From assembly GCA_963770035.1 (NCBI GenBank), contig CAVYON010000020.1:158795-222794 (forward strand): a stretch of 64,000 nt of DNA. The letters are read 5' to 3'. Below, piece by piece: positions 48,332-58,512 of the stretch; the first letter of the stretch is position 1; each line of letters opens with the position of its first letter. A program made the translations under genes and the position numbers. Source of the stretch: Roseiarcus sp963770035 (GTDB taxonomy: Bacteria; Pseudomonadota; Alphaproteobacteria; Rhizobiales; Beijerinckiaceae). The notes under the pieces were generated by a model, which did no database searches, had not been told where the DNA came from, and was given only the letters and a program-made list of their open reading frames with translations.

Positions 48332-50005
48332 ATGACGCCGAAGGAAATTCTCGAACAGTTCGGGCCGCGCGAATCGATGGCCTATGACGTGGTGGTCGTC
48401 GGCGCAGGACCGGCCGGCCTGGCGACGGCCATCCATCTCAAGCAGCTCAACCCGGACCTTTCCGTCATCGTGCTGGAAAAAGGGTCGGAACCCGGCGCGC
48501 ATATCCTATCCGGCGCGGTGATGGACCCCCGAGCGCTGACCGAGCTCATTCCCGACTGGAAGGAGCGCGGCGCGCCGCTCAACCAGCCTGTCACTGGCGA
48601 CGACGTCCTCCTGCTGCGCGAAAATGGCTCGCGGCGCGTCCCGGACTTTCTGGTGCCGCGCAATTTCCATAACCACGGGTGCTACATCGTCCGGCTGGGC
48701 TACGTGGTGAAATGGCTCGCCGAACAGGCCGAGGCGCTCGGGGTCGAGATCTTTCCGGGATTCGCGGCCGCCGAAATCCTTTACTCCGAGGACGGTTCGG
48801 CGCGCGGCGTCGCGACCGGAAACATGGGGATCGGCAAGGACGGCGAGCCGAAGGATTCCCTCCAGCTCGGCATGGAGTTGACGGGCCGCTACACGATCTT
48901 CGCCGAAGGCGCGCGGGGGCAGCTCGGGCGGCAACTCCTTGAGCGCTTCCGGCTGACCGAAGGCAAGGACCCGCAGACCTACGCAATGGGCATCAAGGAG
49001 CTTTGGGAGATTCCAGAGGACAAAGCGGAACCCGGCCGGGTCATGCACACCGCGGGCTGGCCGATGGACAGGACCGCGTTCGGCGGCGGGTTCCTGTACC
49101 ACCTTGAAGGAAACCTTGTTTCCGTGGGTTTCGTCATCGGCCTCGACTATTCCAACCCCTGGCTCAGCCCGTTCGAGGAGATGCAACGCTGGAAGACACA
49201 CCCGGCAATCCGCTCGCATCTCGAGGGCGGCAAGCGGCTGAGCTACGGCGCACGCGCGATCAACAACGGCGGCCCGCAGGCGCTGCCGAAGCTCGTGTTC
49301 CCGGGCGGCGCCCTGGTCGGCTGCGACGCGGGCTTCATGAATGCGGCGCGCGTCAAAGGCAGCCATGCGGCAATCAAGAGCGGAATGCTCGCCGCGGAAG
49401 CGTTGGCCGAGGCTCTCGCGGCCGGACGCAGCGGCGACGAACTCACGGCCTTTCCGGAACTCTTCCGCAAAAGCTGGCTCTACGAGGAATTGCAGCAGAG
49501 CCGCAACTTCAAGCCCTGGTTCAAGAAGGGTCCGCTGGTTGGCGAGTTGATGACCGGGGTCGAGCACTGGCTCCTGCCAAAGATTGGCGTCGTCTCGCCG
49601 CCATGGACGATCCACACGCCAAAGCCTGATTACGCTTCTCTGAAGCCGGCGTCGGAATGTCCGCGGATCGACTATCCGAAGCCGGACGGCAAGCTCACCT
49701 TTGACCGGCTGGTGTCGGTGTTCATCGCCAACGTTAACCACGAGGAGGATCAGCCGCCCCACCTGACGCTGAAGGATCCGAAAGTCCCGGTCGATATCAA
49801 TTTCGCCCGGTACGCCGGCCCGGAGCAGCGCTACTGCCCGGCGGGCGTCTACGAATTCGTCAACACCGACCAGCGCGGCGAGCGGCTGGTGATCAACGCG
49901 CAGAACTGCGTCCACTGCAAAACCTGCGACATCAAGGATCCGACGCAGAATATCGTCTGGGTCGCGCCGGAAGGCGGCGGAGGTCCGAACTATTCGGGCA
50001 TGTGA
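48332..50005 (+). CDS. Electron-transfer flavoprotein:ubiquinone oxidoreductase
   Basis: 557 residues. Membrane-associated enzyme that passes electrons from ETF (fatty-acid and amino-acid dehydrogenases) to ubiquinone. FAD motif DVVVVGAGPAGLATAIHLKQ. ETF-QO signatures include EKGSEPGAHILSGAVMDPRA and HTAGWPMDRTAFGGGFLYHL. The C-terminal 4Fe-4S ligands are YCPAGVYEF and NAQNCVHCKTCDIKDPTQN. ATG 48332 begins the conserved MTPKEILEQFGPRESMAYD. The glutaryl-CoA dehydrogenase just downstream is a natural electron donor through ETF. Confidence 0.96.
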   Translation: MTPKEILEQFGPRESMAYDVVVVGAGPAGLATAIHLKQLNPDLSVIVLEKGSEPGAHILSGAVMDPRALTELIPDWKERGAPLNQPVTGDDVLLLRENGSRRVPDFLVPRNFHNHGCYIVRLGYVVKWLAEQAEALGVEIFPGFAAAEILYSEDGSARGVATGNMGIGKDGEPKDSLQLGMELTGRYTIFAEGARGQLGRQLLERFRLTEGKDPQTYAMGIKELWEIPEDKAEPGRVMHTAGWPMDRTAFGGGFLYHLEGNLVSVGFVIGLDYSNPWLSPFEEMQRWKTHPAIRSHLEGGKRLSYGARAINNGGPQALPKLVFPGGALVGCDAGFMNAARVKGSHAAIKSGMLAAEALAEALAAGRSGDELTAFPELFRKSWLYEELQQSRNFKPWFKKGPLVGELMTGVEHWLLPKIGVVSPPWTIHTPKPDYASLKPASECPRIDYPKPDGKLTFDRLVSVFIANVNHEEDQPPHLTLKDPKVPVDINFARYAGPEQRYCPAGVYEFVNTDQRGERLVINAQNCVHCKTCDIKDPTQNIVWVAPEGGGGPNYSGM

Positions 50006-50104
50006 CGCCTGGCTCGCCGGACCGAGCTATGGTGAGATCGGGCCTCGCCGGGATCGAAACCTGTAAGGCGGGTTTCCCCAGGCTCAGCGATCAGGAGATT
50101 TGCG

Positions 50105-51295
<1,191 letters not shown>

Positions 51296-51448
51296 CGGAA
51301 GCCCGGCGCGGGAACGCGCGACCCGGCGAGATCGGCCCGTTGACTCTGTGTTTCGCGCGCGCATTGACGGCTGGCGGCGGAGCGTCCGGCGCCGTATCGT
51401 CTTCCGGCGCGTGTTTCGAAATGCGCGGCAGGGCTTTGGGGTCGGACG

Positions 51449-51859
51449 ATGAATGTGAAGTGTCGGTTGGCATTTGGCGCGCTGCTGCTGCTTTGTTGCG
51501 GCCCCACCGGCGCCGCTCAGTTGGACGGCCGGCTGTCGGGCGCCTGGGCGACTTCGCAGGCCGACTGCCAGAAGCTATTCATCCGACAGGGGAACGGTCT
51601 GACTTATCGGCAGCCGGTCGACCAGTTCGCCCAGGCGGCGATCATCACGCCGGGGACGGTCATATTGCCCAACCAGACCTGTGAGGTCACGAGCGTTGCT
51701 CAGAGCCAGGGGCTGACCAAGCTCGATTTCACTTGCAGGGACACGATCAGCTACACGTCCCAATCAGTCGAGATCGAAGTCAAGTCCAGTACGGAGATGG
51801 TCTACAGGCCGAACGGCGACAAGACGCTCGACACCACGCTGGTCAAGTGCAGAATTTGA
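51449..51859 (+). CDS. Small secreted Cys-containing protein, unknown function
   Basis: 136 residues. Signal peptide MNVKCRLAFGALLLLCCGPTGAA, then a small beta-rich domain starting LDGRLSGAWATSQADCQKLF with four cysteines (in ADCQK, NQTCEV, FTCRD and VKCRI) that could form two disulfides. Hypothetical proteins of this type occur in rhizobia, but I do not know a function. Confidence 0.65.
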   Translation: MNVKCRLAFGALLLLCCGPTGAAQLDGRLSGAWATSQADCQKLFIRQGNGLTYRQPVDQFAQAAIITPGTVILPNQTCEVTSVAQSQGLTKLDFTCRDTISYTSQSVEIEVKSSTEMVYRPNGDKTLDTTLVKCRI

Positions 51860-51867
51860 CGCGCGGC

Positions 51868-52395
51868 TCACGCCTCGGGAAAGCGCATTGAGACGTGGAT
51901 GGTCGTGCCTTCGCGTCGCGTCGTCGTGATGAGTCCGCTATGCTCGAAGACAGCCAGCATCGAAGCGTTGTCGGAAAGAACCTCGGCGAACAATTCCCGG
52001 ACGCCGGCGTCGCGGGCGATGGCTGCGATGTGATGCATCAGCACGGCGCCCAGGCCGTGGTGCTGGAAGTCGTCGACCACCGAGAAGGCCACCTCAGCCT
52101 TGCGCGGCTCGGTGACGATTAACCGGACGCCGCCGACAATCCGGGGCGGGCCGTTCGTCGTCGTAACGGCGATCAGCACGATATGATTGATGAAATCGAC
52201 GTCGAAGAAGAAATGCTGCTCCTTTTCAGACAGCGCCCGCTTCACAGCGAAAAAACGATGATAGAGCGTGTCCGCGCTGGCGCGCCGGACTTCCTCGAGG
52301 ATGGCCTCCTTGTCTTCCGGCCTTTGCGCCCGGATCTCGACCGTGCTCCCGTCGTGGAGGGTTTCGAGCACGTGAAATTTTTCAGGTTGGAACAT
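51868..52395 (-). CDS. GNAT-family N-acetyltransferase
   Basis: 175 residues. Acetyl-CoA-binding core: RIVGGVRLIVTEPRKAEVAF, then VVDDFQHHGLGAVLMHHIAA (motif A with the Q-x-x-G-x-G/A loop, here QHHGLGA) and ELFAEVLSDNASMLAVFEHS. It resembles the acetyltransferase domains of Pat-type protein acetyltransferases without the CoA-ligase part. ATG 52395 begins MFQPEKFHVLETLHDGST. Substrate unknown. Confidence 0.85.
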   Translation of the reverse strand: MFQPEKFHVLETLHDGSTVEIRAQRPEDKEAILEEVRRASADTLYHRFFAVKRALSEKEQHFFFDVDFINHIVLIAVTTTNGPPRIVGGVRLIVTEPRKAEVAFSVVDDFQHHGLGAVLMHHIAAIARDAGVRELFAEVLSDNASMLAVFEHSGLITTTRREGTTIHVSMRFPEA

Positions 52396-52618
52396 GTCAG
52401 GCGCCCCTCGTCCGGCCCCCACGTTTGCGCTATGCAGAGTTTCGGGGGAGCGCCAGCCGCGGTGAAGAAGCAGTGATCGCGGGCGCCGCCGCACCATCCC
52501 GCCGCGCGACCCCCCTTATCGCAGTGTCCTTTCTTCCCCCGTGACCCACGAAAGAAGGGAGGCATAGAAAGGGCGCCCGGAGGCGCCCACATACGCCGGC
52601 TGCCGCGTCGCGGACAGC

Positions 52619-52786
52619 CTACTTGATCTTTGTTTCCTTAAACTCGACGTGCTTGCGCGCAACCGGATCGTACTTCTTGAAAGTCAGCTTCTCGGTCTTG
52701 GTTCGGGCGTTCTTCTTGGTGACGTAGAAGTAGCCGGTGTCGGCGGTCGACAGCAGCTTGATCTTCAGCGAGGCGGCCTTGGCCAT
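52619..52786 (-). CDS. rpmG: 50S ribosomal protein L33
   Basis: 55 residues: MAKAASLKIKLLSTADTGYF then YVTKKNARTKTEKLTFKKYD. This is the cysteine-free (zinc-independent) form common in alphaproteobacteria. ATG 52786 gives the exact family start; the in-frame extension to 52873 runs through a hairpin and is rejected. Monocistronic. Confidence 0.96.
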   Translation of the reverse strand: MAKAASLKIKLLSTADTGYFYVTKKNARTKTEKLTFKKYDPVARKHVEFKETKIK

Positions 52787-52839
52787 CGGGATTCGGTCCT
52801 TGAACGAAGGCGCTTTGAACCGCGCCCGCAAACGGGAAA

Positions 52840-52860
52840 CGCCCGCGGATCCCGCGGGCG
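52840..52860. terminator. Strong GC hairpin upstream of rpmG
   Basis: CGCCCGCGG-ATC-CCGCGGGCG, a perfect 9-bp stem with a 3-base loop. On the minus strand it is followed by TTTCCCGTTT, a weak U-tract, so it may end a transcript entering from the right or act in the rpmG leader. The following 52861-53180 holds no recognised gene. Confidence 0.45.
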
Positions 52861-53181
52861 GATTGGCGCGCAAAATAATCAGGCGTGGCCCGAAGTCAAG
52901 TCGCGTTTCGAGACGTCGTCCGCTCCGCTACTCGCTACTGGAAGTCCATTCAAGGCGAGGCCGAGACCTGGGCCGCGGAAGTAGAACTCGGTTCGATGAT
53001 CGCGCTGCGCTTTAGCGGTCGACGTCGGACGCGATCGCGACAGACGGGCGACCGCGCGAAGATCCAAAGCAAAACGGGGTAAGCCCGTGCCACTCTTTCG
53101 CATTCCGCGTCAGGCAACGGCTCGCAAGCCGAACAAACCTCTGAGCTGGATCGTTAGATTGCATAACAAACGTGGTCGTTA

Positions 53182-54514
53182 GGGCCTGTCAGCCAATAGG
53201 CGAATCGGGTTGGGGCGGAGAGGCGTAGCGGGATTCCCATTGTAGACGTGGCGTCGTAGCGTTGTGGGATGATCGATGAAGAGTCGCTTCGCAAGCTGGA
53301 GACGCGCCACTCGGCGCTATCGCCTCAGTTGGATGAACGTCAGCGCCGGCTTTTCGTCGCGGCTGAAGCTCGTGCGGCGGGATATGGCGGCATAGCCGCG
53401 GTGTCGCGGGTGACGGGGGTCGCCGCGAGCACGATCGGACGGGGGTTGAAGGAACTGGAAGCGCCGTCCACGACGCCTGTTGATCGCGTACGTCGGCCTG
53501 GCGGGGGCCGCAAATCGCTGAGTGAAACGAATCCCGGTCTTCTCGACGCCTTGAACGCGTTGGTCGAGCCCGACGCGCGCGGCGATCCGATGTCGCCGCT
53601 GCGCTGGACATGCAAGAGCCTGCGCCGCCTTGCGGACGAACTGGGCAAGCTCGGGCACAAGATCAGCCACACGGTGGTTGGCGAATTGCTGAAGAAGCAG
53701 AAGTTCAGCCTGCAGGCCAACAGCAAGACGCGTGAGGGCGCCGACAATCCCGACCGGGACGCGCAATTCCGGGTCGTCAACGAGGCCGTGAAAACGGCCA
53801 TCGGCGAGAACCAGCCGGTCATATCCGTCGATACCAAGAAGAAGGAATTGGTCGGCGATTTCAAGAACGCCGGCCGGGAATGGCGTCGCCAAGGCGATCC
53901 GGAAGAGGTGCGCGTGCACGACTTTCTGATCAAGGAACTCGGCCGCGCCGTGCCTTATGGAATTTATGATATGGCGGCCAACGCGGGCTGGGTCGCGGTC
54001 GGCGTCGACAACGACACGGCCGCTTTCGCGGTTCAGACGATCCGTCGCTGGTGGCGGAAGGTCGGCCGCATTCGTTATCCGCTCGCGCGGCGTCTCGTCA
54101 TCACCGCCGACGGCGGCGGATCGAACGGCTCGCGGGTGCGATTGTGGAAGCTCGAATTGCAGCGATTAGCCGATGAACTGGGCCTATCCATCGAGGTTCA
54201 CCATCTTCCTCCGGGAACCAGCAAGTGGAACAAGATCGAACACCGTCTATTCTCATTCATCACGCAAAACTGGCGCGCCAAACCGCTGCTCAGCTATCGC
54301 GTCATCGTCGAACTGATCGGGGCGACGACGACGCAAACCGGCTTGACCGTCCGCTGCGAACTCGACGACAAAATATATCCAAAAGGAATCCTCGTATCCG
54401 ACGAGCAGATGCAAACCCTCAACATCTCTCGCGATGATTTCCACGGCGAATGGAACTACACAATCGCCCCCTCAGTCGCCTCGCTCGTCAATGCAGTTGA
54501 TTCCTGACAGGCCC
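53182..54514 (+). mobile_element. Complete ISAzo13-family insertion sequence
   Basis: Terminal inverted repeats GGGCCTGTCAG (53182-53192) and CTGACAGGCCC (54504-54514) are perfect over 11 bp. They are flanked on both sides by TTA (53179-53181 and 54515-54517), a 3-bp target duplication. The single transposase gene is intact, so the insertion looks recent. Confidence 0.88.
53269..54507 (+). CDS. ISAzo13-family transposase
   Basis: 412 residues. An N-terminal helix-turn-helix (GGIAAVSRVTGVAASTIGRG) precedes a DDE-type core. Acidic residues are visible in NQPVISVDTKKKELVGDFKN, LVITADGGGSNGSRVRLWKL and TSKWNKIEHRLFSFITQNWR, the conserved NKIEHRLFS block of this family. The C-terminus reaches the right inverted repeat. 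Intact. Confidence 0.93.
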   Translation: MIDEESLRKLETRHSALSPQLDERQRRLFVAAEARAAGYGGIAAVSRVTGVAASTIGRGLKELEAPSTTPVDRVRRPGGGRKSLSETNPGLLDALNALVEPDARGDPMSPLRWTCKSLRRLADELGKLGHKISHTVVGELLKKQKFSLQANSKTREGADNPDRDAQFRVVNEAVKTAIGENQPVISVDTKKKELVGDFKNAGREWRRQGDPEEVRVHDFLIKELGRAVPYGIYDMAANAGWVAVGVDNDTAAFAVQTIRRWWRKVGRIRYPLARRLVITADGGGSNGSRVRLWKLELQRLADELGLSIEVHHLPPGTSKWNKIEHRLFSFITQNWRAKPLLSYRVIVELIGATTTQTGLTVRCELDDKIYPKGILVSDEQMQTLNISRDDFHGEWNYTIAPSVASLVNAVDS

Positions 54515-54529
54515 TTAGCCAATGGTCCC

Positions 54530-55227
54530 AAATCCGGGGTCCAGTTCACATCGCCACACGCAAGCGGATCGTGCGCACGCTGATCGAGGAGATCGTCGTA
54601 CGCGTGGAGGATGATGGTCTCGATCTCGTCATCCGCTGGGCGGGCGAGGATCATACGGCCCTCCGCGTGCGCAAGAACCGCACGGGGGAGCACCGCTGGC
54701 GTGTCGACGCCGATGTCGTCAATCTGGTGCGGGCGATGGCCCGACAGATGCCGGACATGGGGATCGCGGCCGCTCTCAATCGGACCGGGAAGACGACGGC
54801 CAAGGGGCATTCTTGGACGCGAACGCGGGTGGCCACTCTGCGCAACATTCACGGGATAGCCGTCTACCGAGAGGGCGAACGCGCCGAGCGCGGCGAGGCG
54901 ACGCTGGACGAGGCGGCCGAGACCCTCGCCGTCAGTCCCGCGACCGTTCGCCGCCTGATTGTCGAAGGCGCTCTTCCCGCAAATCAGATCTGCAAAGGGG
55001 CGCCCTGGGTTATCCGCACCGCCGATATCCAGAGCGCCGAGGTCGCTTCCGCTGCCGAGCGGCGAAGGAAGCATGCGCCCAGAACTCCGCCGTCTGAAGA
55101 TCAGCCGGCGCTACCCCAGCGGCAGCTTGGCGATCGTGAGCTGGTACTTGATCGAGCGCGCCTTGCTTCTCCGAGATCTCGGCTTTCAGGAGATCGCCGC
55201 GCAGTCAAGCCTGCGCAGACTGCGTAA
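54530..55227 (+). pseudogene. Large serine recombinase, C-terminal remnant
   Basis: Begins in frame with HIATRKRIVRTLIEEIVVRV-like sequence and continues LRVRKNRTGEHRWRVDADVV, ALNRTGKTTAKGHSWTRTRV and ATLRNIHGIAVYREGERAER, then an excisionase-like helix-turn-helix (TLDEAAETLAVSPATVRRLI). This is the C-terminal part of rhizobial site-specific recombinases (resolvase family). The catalytic N-terminus is missing at the ISAzo13 side, and the end from about 55060 is degraded. Confidence 0.75.
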
Positions 55228-55742
55228 ACTTGTCCGCGAGCGCTGCGGCTCGTGCTTGCGCTTGAGCGCCGTGGCCAGCGTCTCGTCGTAGGCGCTCCTC
55301 ATCCCGTAGAGCTTGAGGCTGCCCATCATGTCGAGGACTTCGGTTTTTTTCCATTGTCAGGCGCTCCTGAGTTGATCGTATCGGGCGCAGTCGGCGATCG
55401 GCGCGTGGCGGAGCTGCAAAGCGTCGGGCGTCATGATCCTCGCCGCCGGTCCGGGATCGCGCTGACGCGCGAGGATGTTGATGACGACGTCGGCCGAATG
55501 GACGCCCTCGGAGAGCGCCTGGCCACAGGCGGCCTCGACCGCCGGCAGCCCGTCGCTCAACACCGCGGCGAGAATCCTCGGATCAAGTCCGAGGACAAGC
55601 CTTGACCATCTGCCGATCGCCGTCGTTCGAACCGACGAGCTTGTGCCGGACCCGGTCGAGCGCCGCCGGCAGCGCCCAGATCAGGAGGTGGCCTACTTTT
55701 GCACGCCGATCACCCTCTCAGGTGGCCGACTTTTGCACGCTG
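55110..55742 (-). mobile_element. IS21-family remnant (istA and istB fragments plus end repeats)
   Basis: Minus strand. 55357-55690 encodes the end of IstA over two frames (ALDRVRHKLVGSNDGDRQMV; then GLPAVEAACGQALSEGVHSA and VVINILARQRDPGPAARIMT). 55110-55345 is the start of IstB with an extra A in its A-run (intended MEKTEVLDMMGSLKLYGM), then DLLKAEISEKQARSIKYQL-like sequence with a short internal insertion. At the outer end AGGTGGCCTACTTTTGCACG (55686) and AGGTGGCCGACTTTTGCACG (55720) are the direct repeats typical of IS21 termini. Inactive. Confidence 0.8.
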
Positions 55743-55758
55743 CTCCACAGATTAAGAG

Positions 55759-57036
55759 TCAAATCGCGCTCTCGATCGCCCGATCGGTGCGCGCGACCAG
55801 GCCCTTTATCACGCTTCCGCTTTTAGGCAATGTGGGTATCAGACAAGCCTGCAAAGAGTGGTAGATGTCGCCTTTGCCGAAGAAGGGGCCGGAACTCGGC
55901 CGTAAGGCATCGTCCATCTGGGCACGCCAACCGCCATGCTGCCGGTCAATGAAATGTGTCGCGGCGAAGCTCCAGATCCGACGATACCACTCTTCATATA
56001 AAGGATCCTCGAAAATCTCGTTAAGGAATGCGGACGCGCCGATCCCTTCGCAACAGGGCCACCAGTACCGGTCACGGATTCGCGGAAGCCCGTCCCAGTC
56101 CAGCGTGTAATAGAATCCACCTGACGTGTGATCCCATCCATTCGCGACCGCTTGCGCAAACAGCAACTTCGCTGCATCCGGCAGCCAGTCTAATTTTCGT
56201 CCTCCGAGGTCCCACAGCTGGAGCAGGAGCCGCGACCACTCCAGCGAGTGTCCGGGCGTCGTGCCATAAGGTCGGAATATCGGACTGCCCGCATACTCCT
56301 TGTTCACCCTCCAGTCCGAACTAAAATGCTCCGGTAGGCGCCAGTCGTTTGTGGCGCCGTTTGCGCCCACGACACGCTCGGCGACGCGCTCGGCCATGGT
56401 CAGACAGGTTGGGTCGTTTGTCGCCTCAAAAGCCGCCATCAGCGCTTCGGTCAAATGCATATTGGAGTTCTGGCCACGATAAGAATCCAACTCGAGCCAG
56501 TCCCGCGTAAACTCCTCCGCCACCGCCCCGTACCGTTCCTCCCAGAAGCGTTCCAGAATAACGGCCATCACGTCAGCGAGCAGCCTTTCGGCGTCCGGAT
56601 GTCCGGCCATCTTCGCACTCGTCGCGGCGAGAAGGACAAATGCGTGACCATAGGCTTGCTTGACACTATCTACCGGTCCCTCATAACCAACCGACCAGAA
56701 GAACCCGCCGAAATCCTGATCTCGATGTCCCTTCCAAAGAAAATTCATTCCGTGATCGACAATCAGGTCCGCACCTGGCCGCCCCATCAGATGGGCAATC
56801 GAATAGGCGTGAACGATTCTCGTCGTCGAGAAAAGATATCGCGCGGGGGTCCCCCCGGCGCCATAACCCGGAACTGTCGGCTGCCCCGCATCGTCGAGAT
56901 CGTAAAAGCCGCCAAGCGGATTGACGATGTTCCGCTCATAAAAGGAGAACAGCGACTCCGCTTGCTGGTTGAGCCAAGCCTGATGGCTCGGCATGGCGGC
57001 CCATTTTTCGTTGATCGGTATGGCGAAGGTTGTCAT
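55759..57036 (-). CDS. AGE-family sugar epimerase/isomerase (YihS/mannose isomerase-like)
   Basis: 425 residues. (alpha/alpha)6-barrel of the N-acylglucosamine 2-epimerase family. Conserved His-containing sites: QNSNMHLTEALMAAFEA, GTTPGHSLEWSRLLLQLWDL and GKGDIYHSLQACLIPTLP. Trp/Phe-rich segments such as FSFYERNIVNPLGGFYDLDD and DQDFGGFFWSVGYEG line the sugar pocket. It fits aldose-ketose isomerases (mannose or sulfoquinovose type) better than true N-acyl epimerases, but the substrate is open. GC content is lower than in the 0-52 kb genes. It begins just beyond the IS21 remnant. Confidence 0.88.
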   Translation of the reverse strand: MTTFAIPINEKWAAMPSHQAWLNQQAESLFSFYERNIVNPLGGFYDLDDAGQPTVPGYGAGGTPARYLFSTTRIVHAYSIAHLMGRPGADLIVDHGMNFLWKGHRDQDFGGFFWSVGYEGPVDSVKQAYGHAFVLLAATSAKMAGHPDAERLLADVMAVILERFWEERYGAVAEEFTRDWLELDSYRGQNSNMHLTEALMAAFEATNDPTCLTMAERVAERVVGANGATNDWRLPEHFSSDWRVNKEYAGSPIFRPYGTTPGHSLEWSRLLLQLWDLGGRKLDWLPDAAKLLFAQAVANGWDHTSGGFYYTLDWDGLPRIRDRYWWPCCEGIGASAFLNEIFEDPLYEEWYRRIWSFAATHFIDRQHGGWRAQMDDALRPSSGPFFGKGDIYHSLQACLIPTLPKSGSVIKGLVARTDRAIESAI

Positions 57037-57213
57037 GGGGAAAAATCCCGACTTAGCAAATCAGGTGCGCTGAGAATGCTATGCAACGTTGCTGCTGCGC
57101 AAGCCGGCGGCTCGGTGCATGCAAATGCGCTGATCGACCACCGGTTGAGTTGCTAGGAAATGCAGACCCTGCCAGCCTATGCACGAGCGGCGGTGCCAAC
57201 GGGGTGGCAAAAA

Positions 57214-58512
57214 ATGCAGAAAGCTCGAGTGAATGTCCTGATCCTTGGATCTGGCGGTCGCGAACATGCGCTCGCGCGTGCTTGTGCGAGATCGCCGACC
57301 ATTGGAAAGTTGCTTGTAGCGCCCGGGAATCCCGGTTGCGCTACTTTGGCTGCCGTCTGTGATGTAAATTTGGCCGACCACCGCCAAGTTTTGGCGCTTT
57401 GCAAGCAGCAGGAGATCGACCTCGTTGTGGTCGGCCCAGAGGCGCCTCTCGTGGCTGGGATCGCGGACGATCTCGAGAAGGAAGGCGTTGCGTGCTTTGG
57501 CCCGTCCCGCTTGGCCGCGCGCCTCGAGGGCTCGAAGGGTTTCACCAAGGACTTCTGCCGCGAGTTTGGCATTCCGACTGCTGAGTACCGCCGTTTTCAG
57601 GAGCGCGCTGACGCCAAGGAATACATTCGCAGCCGCGGCGCGCCGATTGTCGTGAAAGCCGACGGCCTCGCCGCGGGAAAGGGTGTGGTGGTCGCAACGT
57701 CTATTGAGGAGGCCGCGGCAGCGGTCGACGTGCTGCTACCGAAATTTGCGAACGGAGGAGCGGACATCGTAGTCGAGGAGTTCCTGGACGGGGAAGAGGT
57801 ATCCTTTTTCGCGCTTTGCGATGGCGTCAGCGCGGTGCCGTTTGCGAGCGCTCAAGATCACAAGCGAGTCGGGGATGGTGACACGGGCCAGAACACCGGT
57901 GGGATGGGCGCTTACTCTCCTGCGCCAATCATGACGCCGGAGATGAGCGAACGAGTCATGCGCGAGATCGTCACGCCAACGGTGCACGGGATGGAGGCAA
58001 GAGGAACACCTTTCCGGGGCATGCTCTTCGCAGGGCTGATAATTGGAAAGGATGGGCCGAAATTGATCGAATTCAATGTGAGGTTTGGCGATCCCGAGGC
58101 CGAAGCGATCCTGGAGCGCTTGATCGATGATCCGTTGCCGTGGCTCTTGGCGAGCGCAAATGGGTCCTTGCCTGCCGCTGCTCCAATGTTCAAGTCCGAT
58201 GCCGCATTGACCGTCGTTATGGCCGCTCAAGGCTATCCGGGCGAGTTCGTTCGAGGGACACGCATCGTCGGGATTGCGGAGGCCGAGTGCATTCGAGGGG
58301 TTTCGGTTCTGCATGCCGGCACTCGGCGGGTCGACGACTCAATTGTTGCAGACGGTGGCCGAGTTCTGGCGGTCACCGCGCTTGGCCGCACCGTGAGTGA
58401 AGCGCAGGTCCGCGCCTACGCCGCCGTCGATCGCATCGACTGGCCGGAAGGATTTTGCCGGCGAGACATCGGCTGGCGAGCTGTCGCTCGCGAGCGTGGG
58501 GGCGGGCCTTGA
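57214..58512 (+). CDS. purD: Phosphoribosylamine-glycine ligase
   Basis: 432 residues. Second step of purine synthesis. N-terminal VNVLILGSGGREHALARACA; ATP-grasp elements IVVKADGLAAGKGVVVATSI and VVEEFLDGEEVSFFALCDG; conserved QDHKRVGDGDTGQNTGGMGA; and FNVRFGDPEAEAILERL with metal ligands. All catalytic parts are present. ATG 57214 gives MQKARVNVLILGSG. Codon use and GC are lower than in purS/purQ of this window, and the neighbours (patatin, fmt, thioesterase) are unrelated to purine operons, so it may be a transferred second copy. Confidence 0.93.
   Translation: MQKARVNVLILGSGGREHALARACARSPTIGKLLVAPGNPGCATLAAVCDVNLADHRQVLALCKQQEIDLVVVGPEAPLVAGIADDLEKEGVACFGPSRLAARLEGSKGFTKDFCREFGIPTAEYRRFQERADAKEYIRSRGAPIVVKADGLAAGKGVVVATSIEEAAAAVDVLLPKFANGGADIVVEEFLDGEEVSFFALCDGVSAVPFASAQDHKRVGDGDTGQNTGGMGAYSPAPIMTPEMSERVMREIVTPTVHGMEARGTPFRGMLFAGLIIGKDGPKLIEFNVRFGDPEAEAILERLIDDPLPWLLASANGSLPAAAPMFKSDAALTVVMAAQGYPGEFVRGTRIVGIAEAECIRGVSVLHAGTRRVDDSIVADGGRVLAVTALGRTVSEAQVRAYAAVDRIDWPEGFCRRDIGWRAVARERGGGP

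Noticed and set aside
53000..53180. Missing N-terminal half of the serine recombinase on the left side of the ISAzo13 element
   Set aside because: Translations of this stretch show no recombinase motif, so the gene was not simply split by the insertion.
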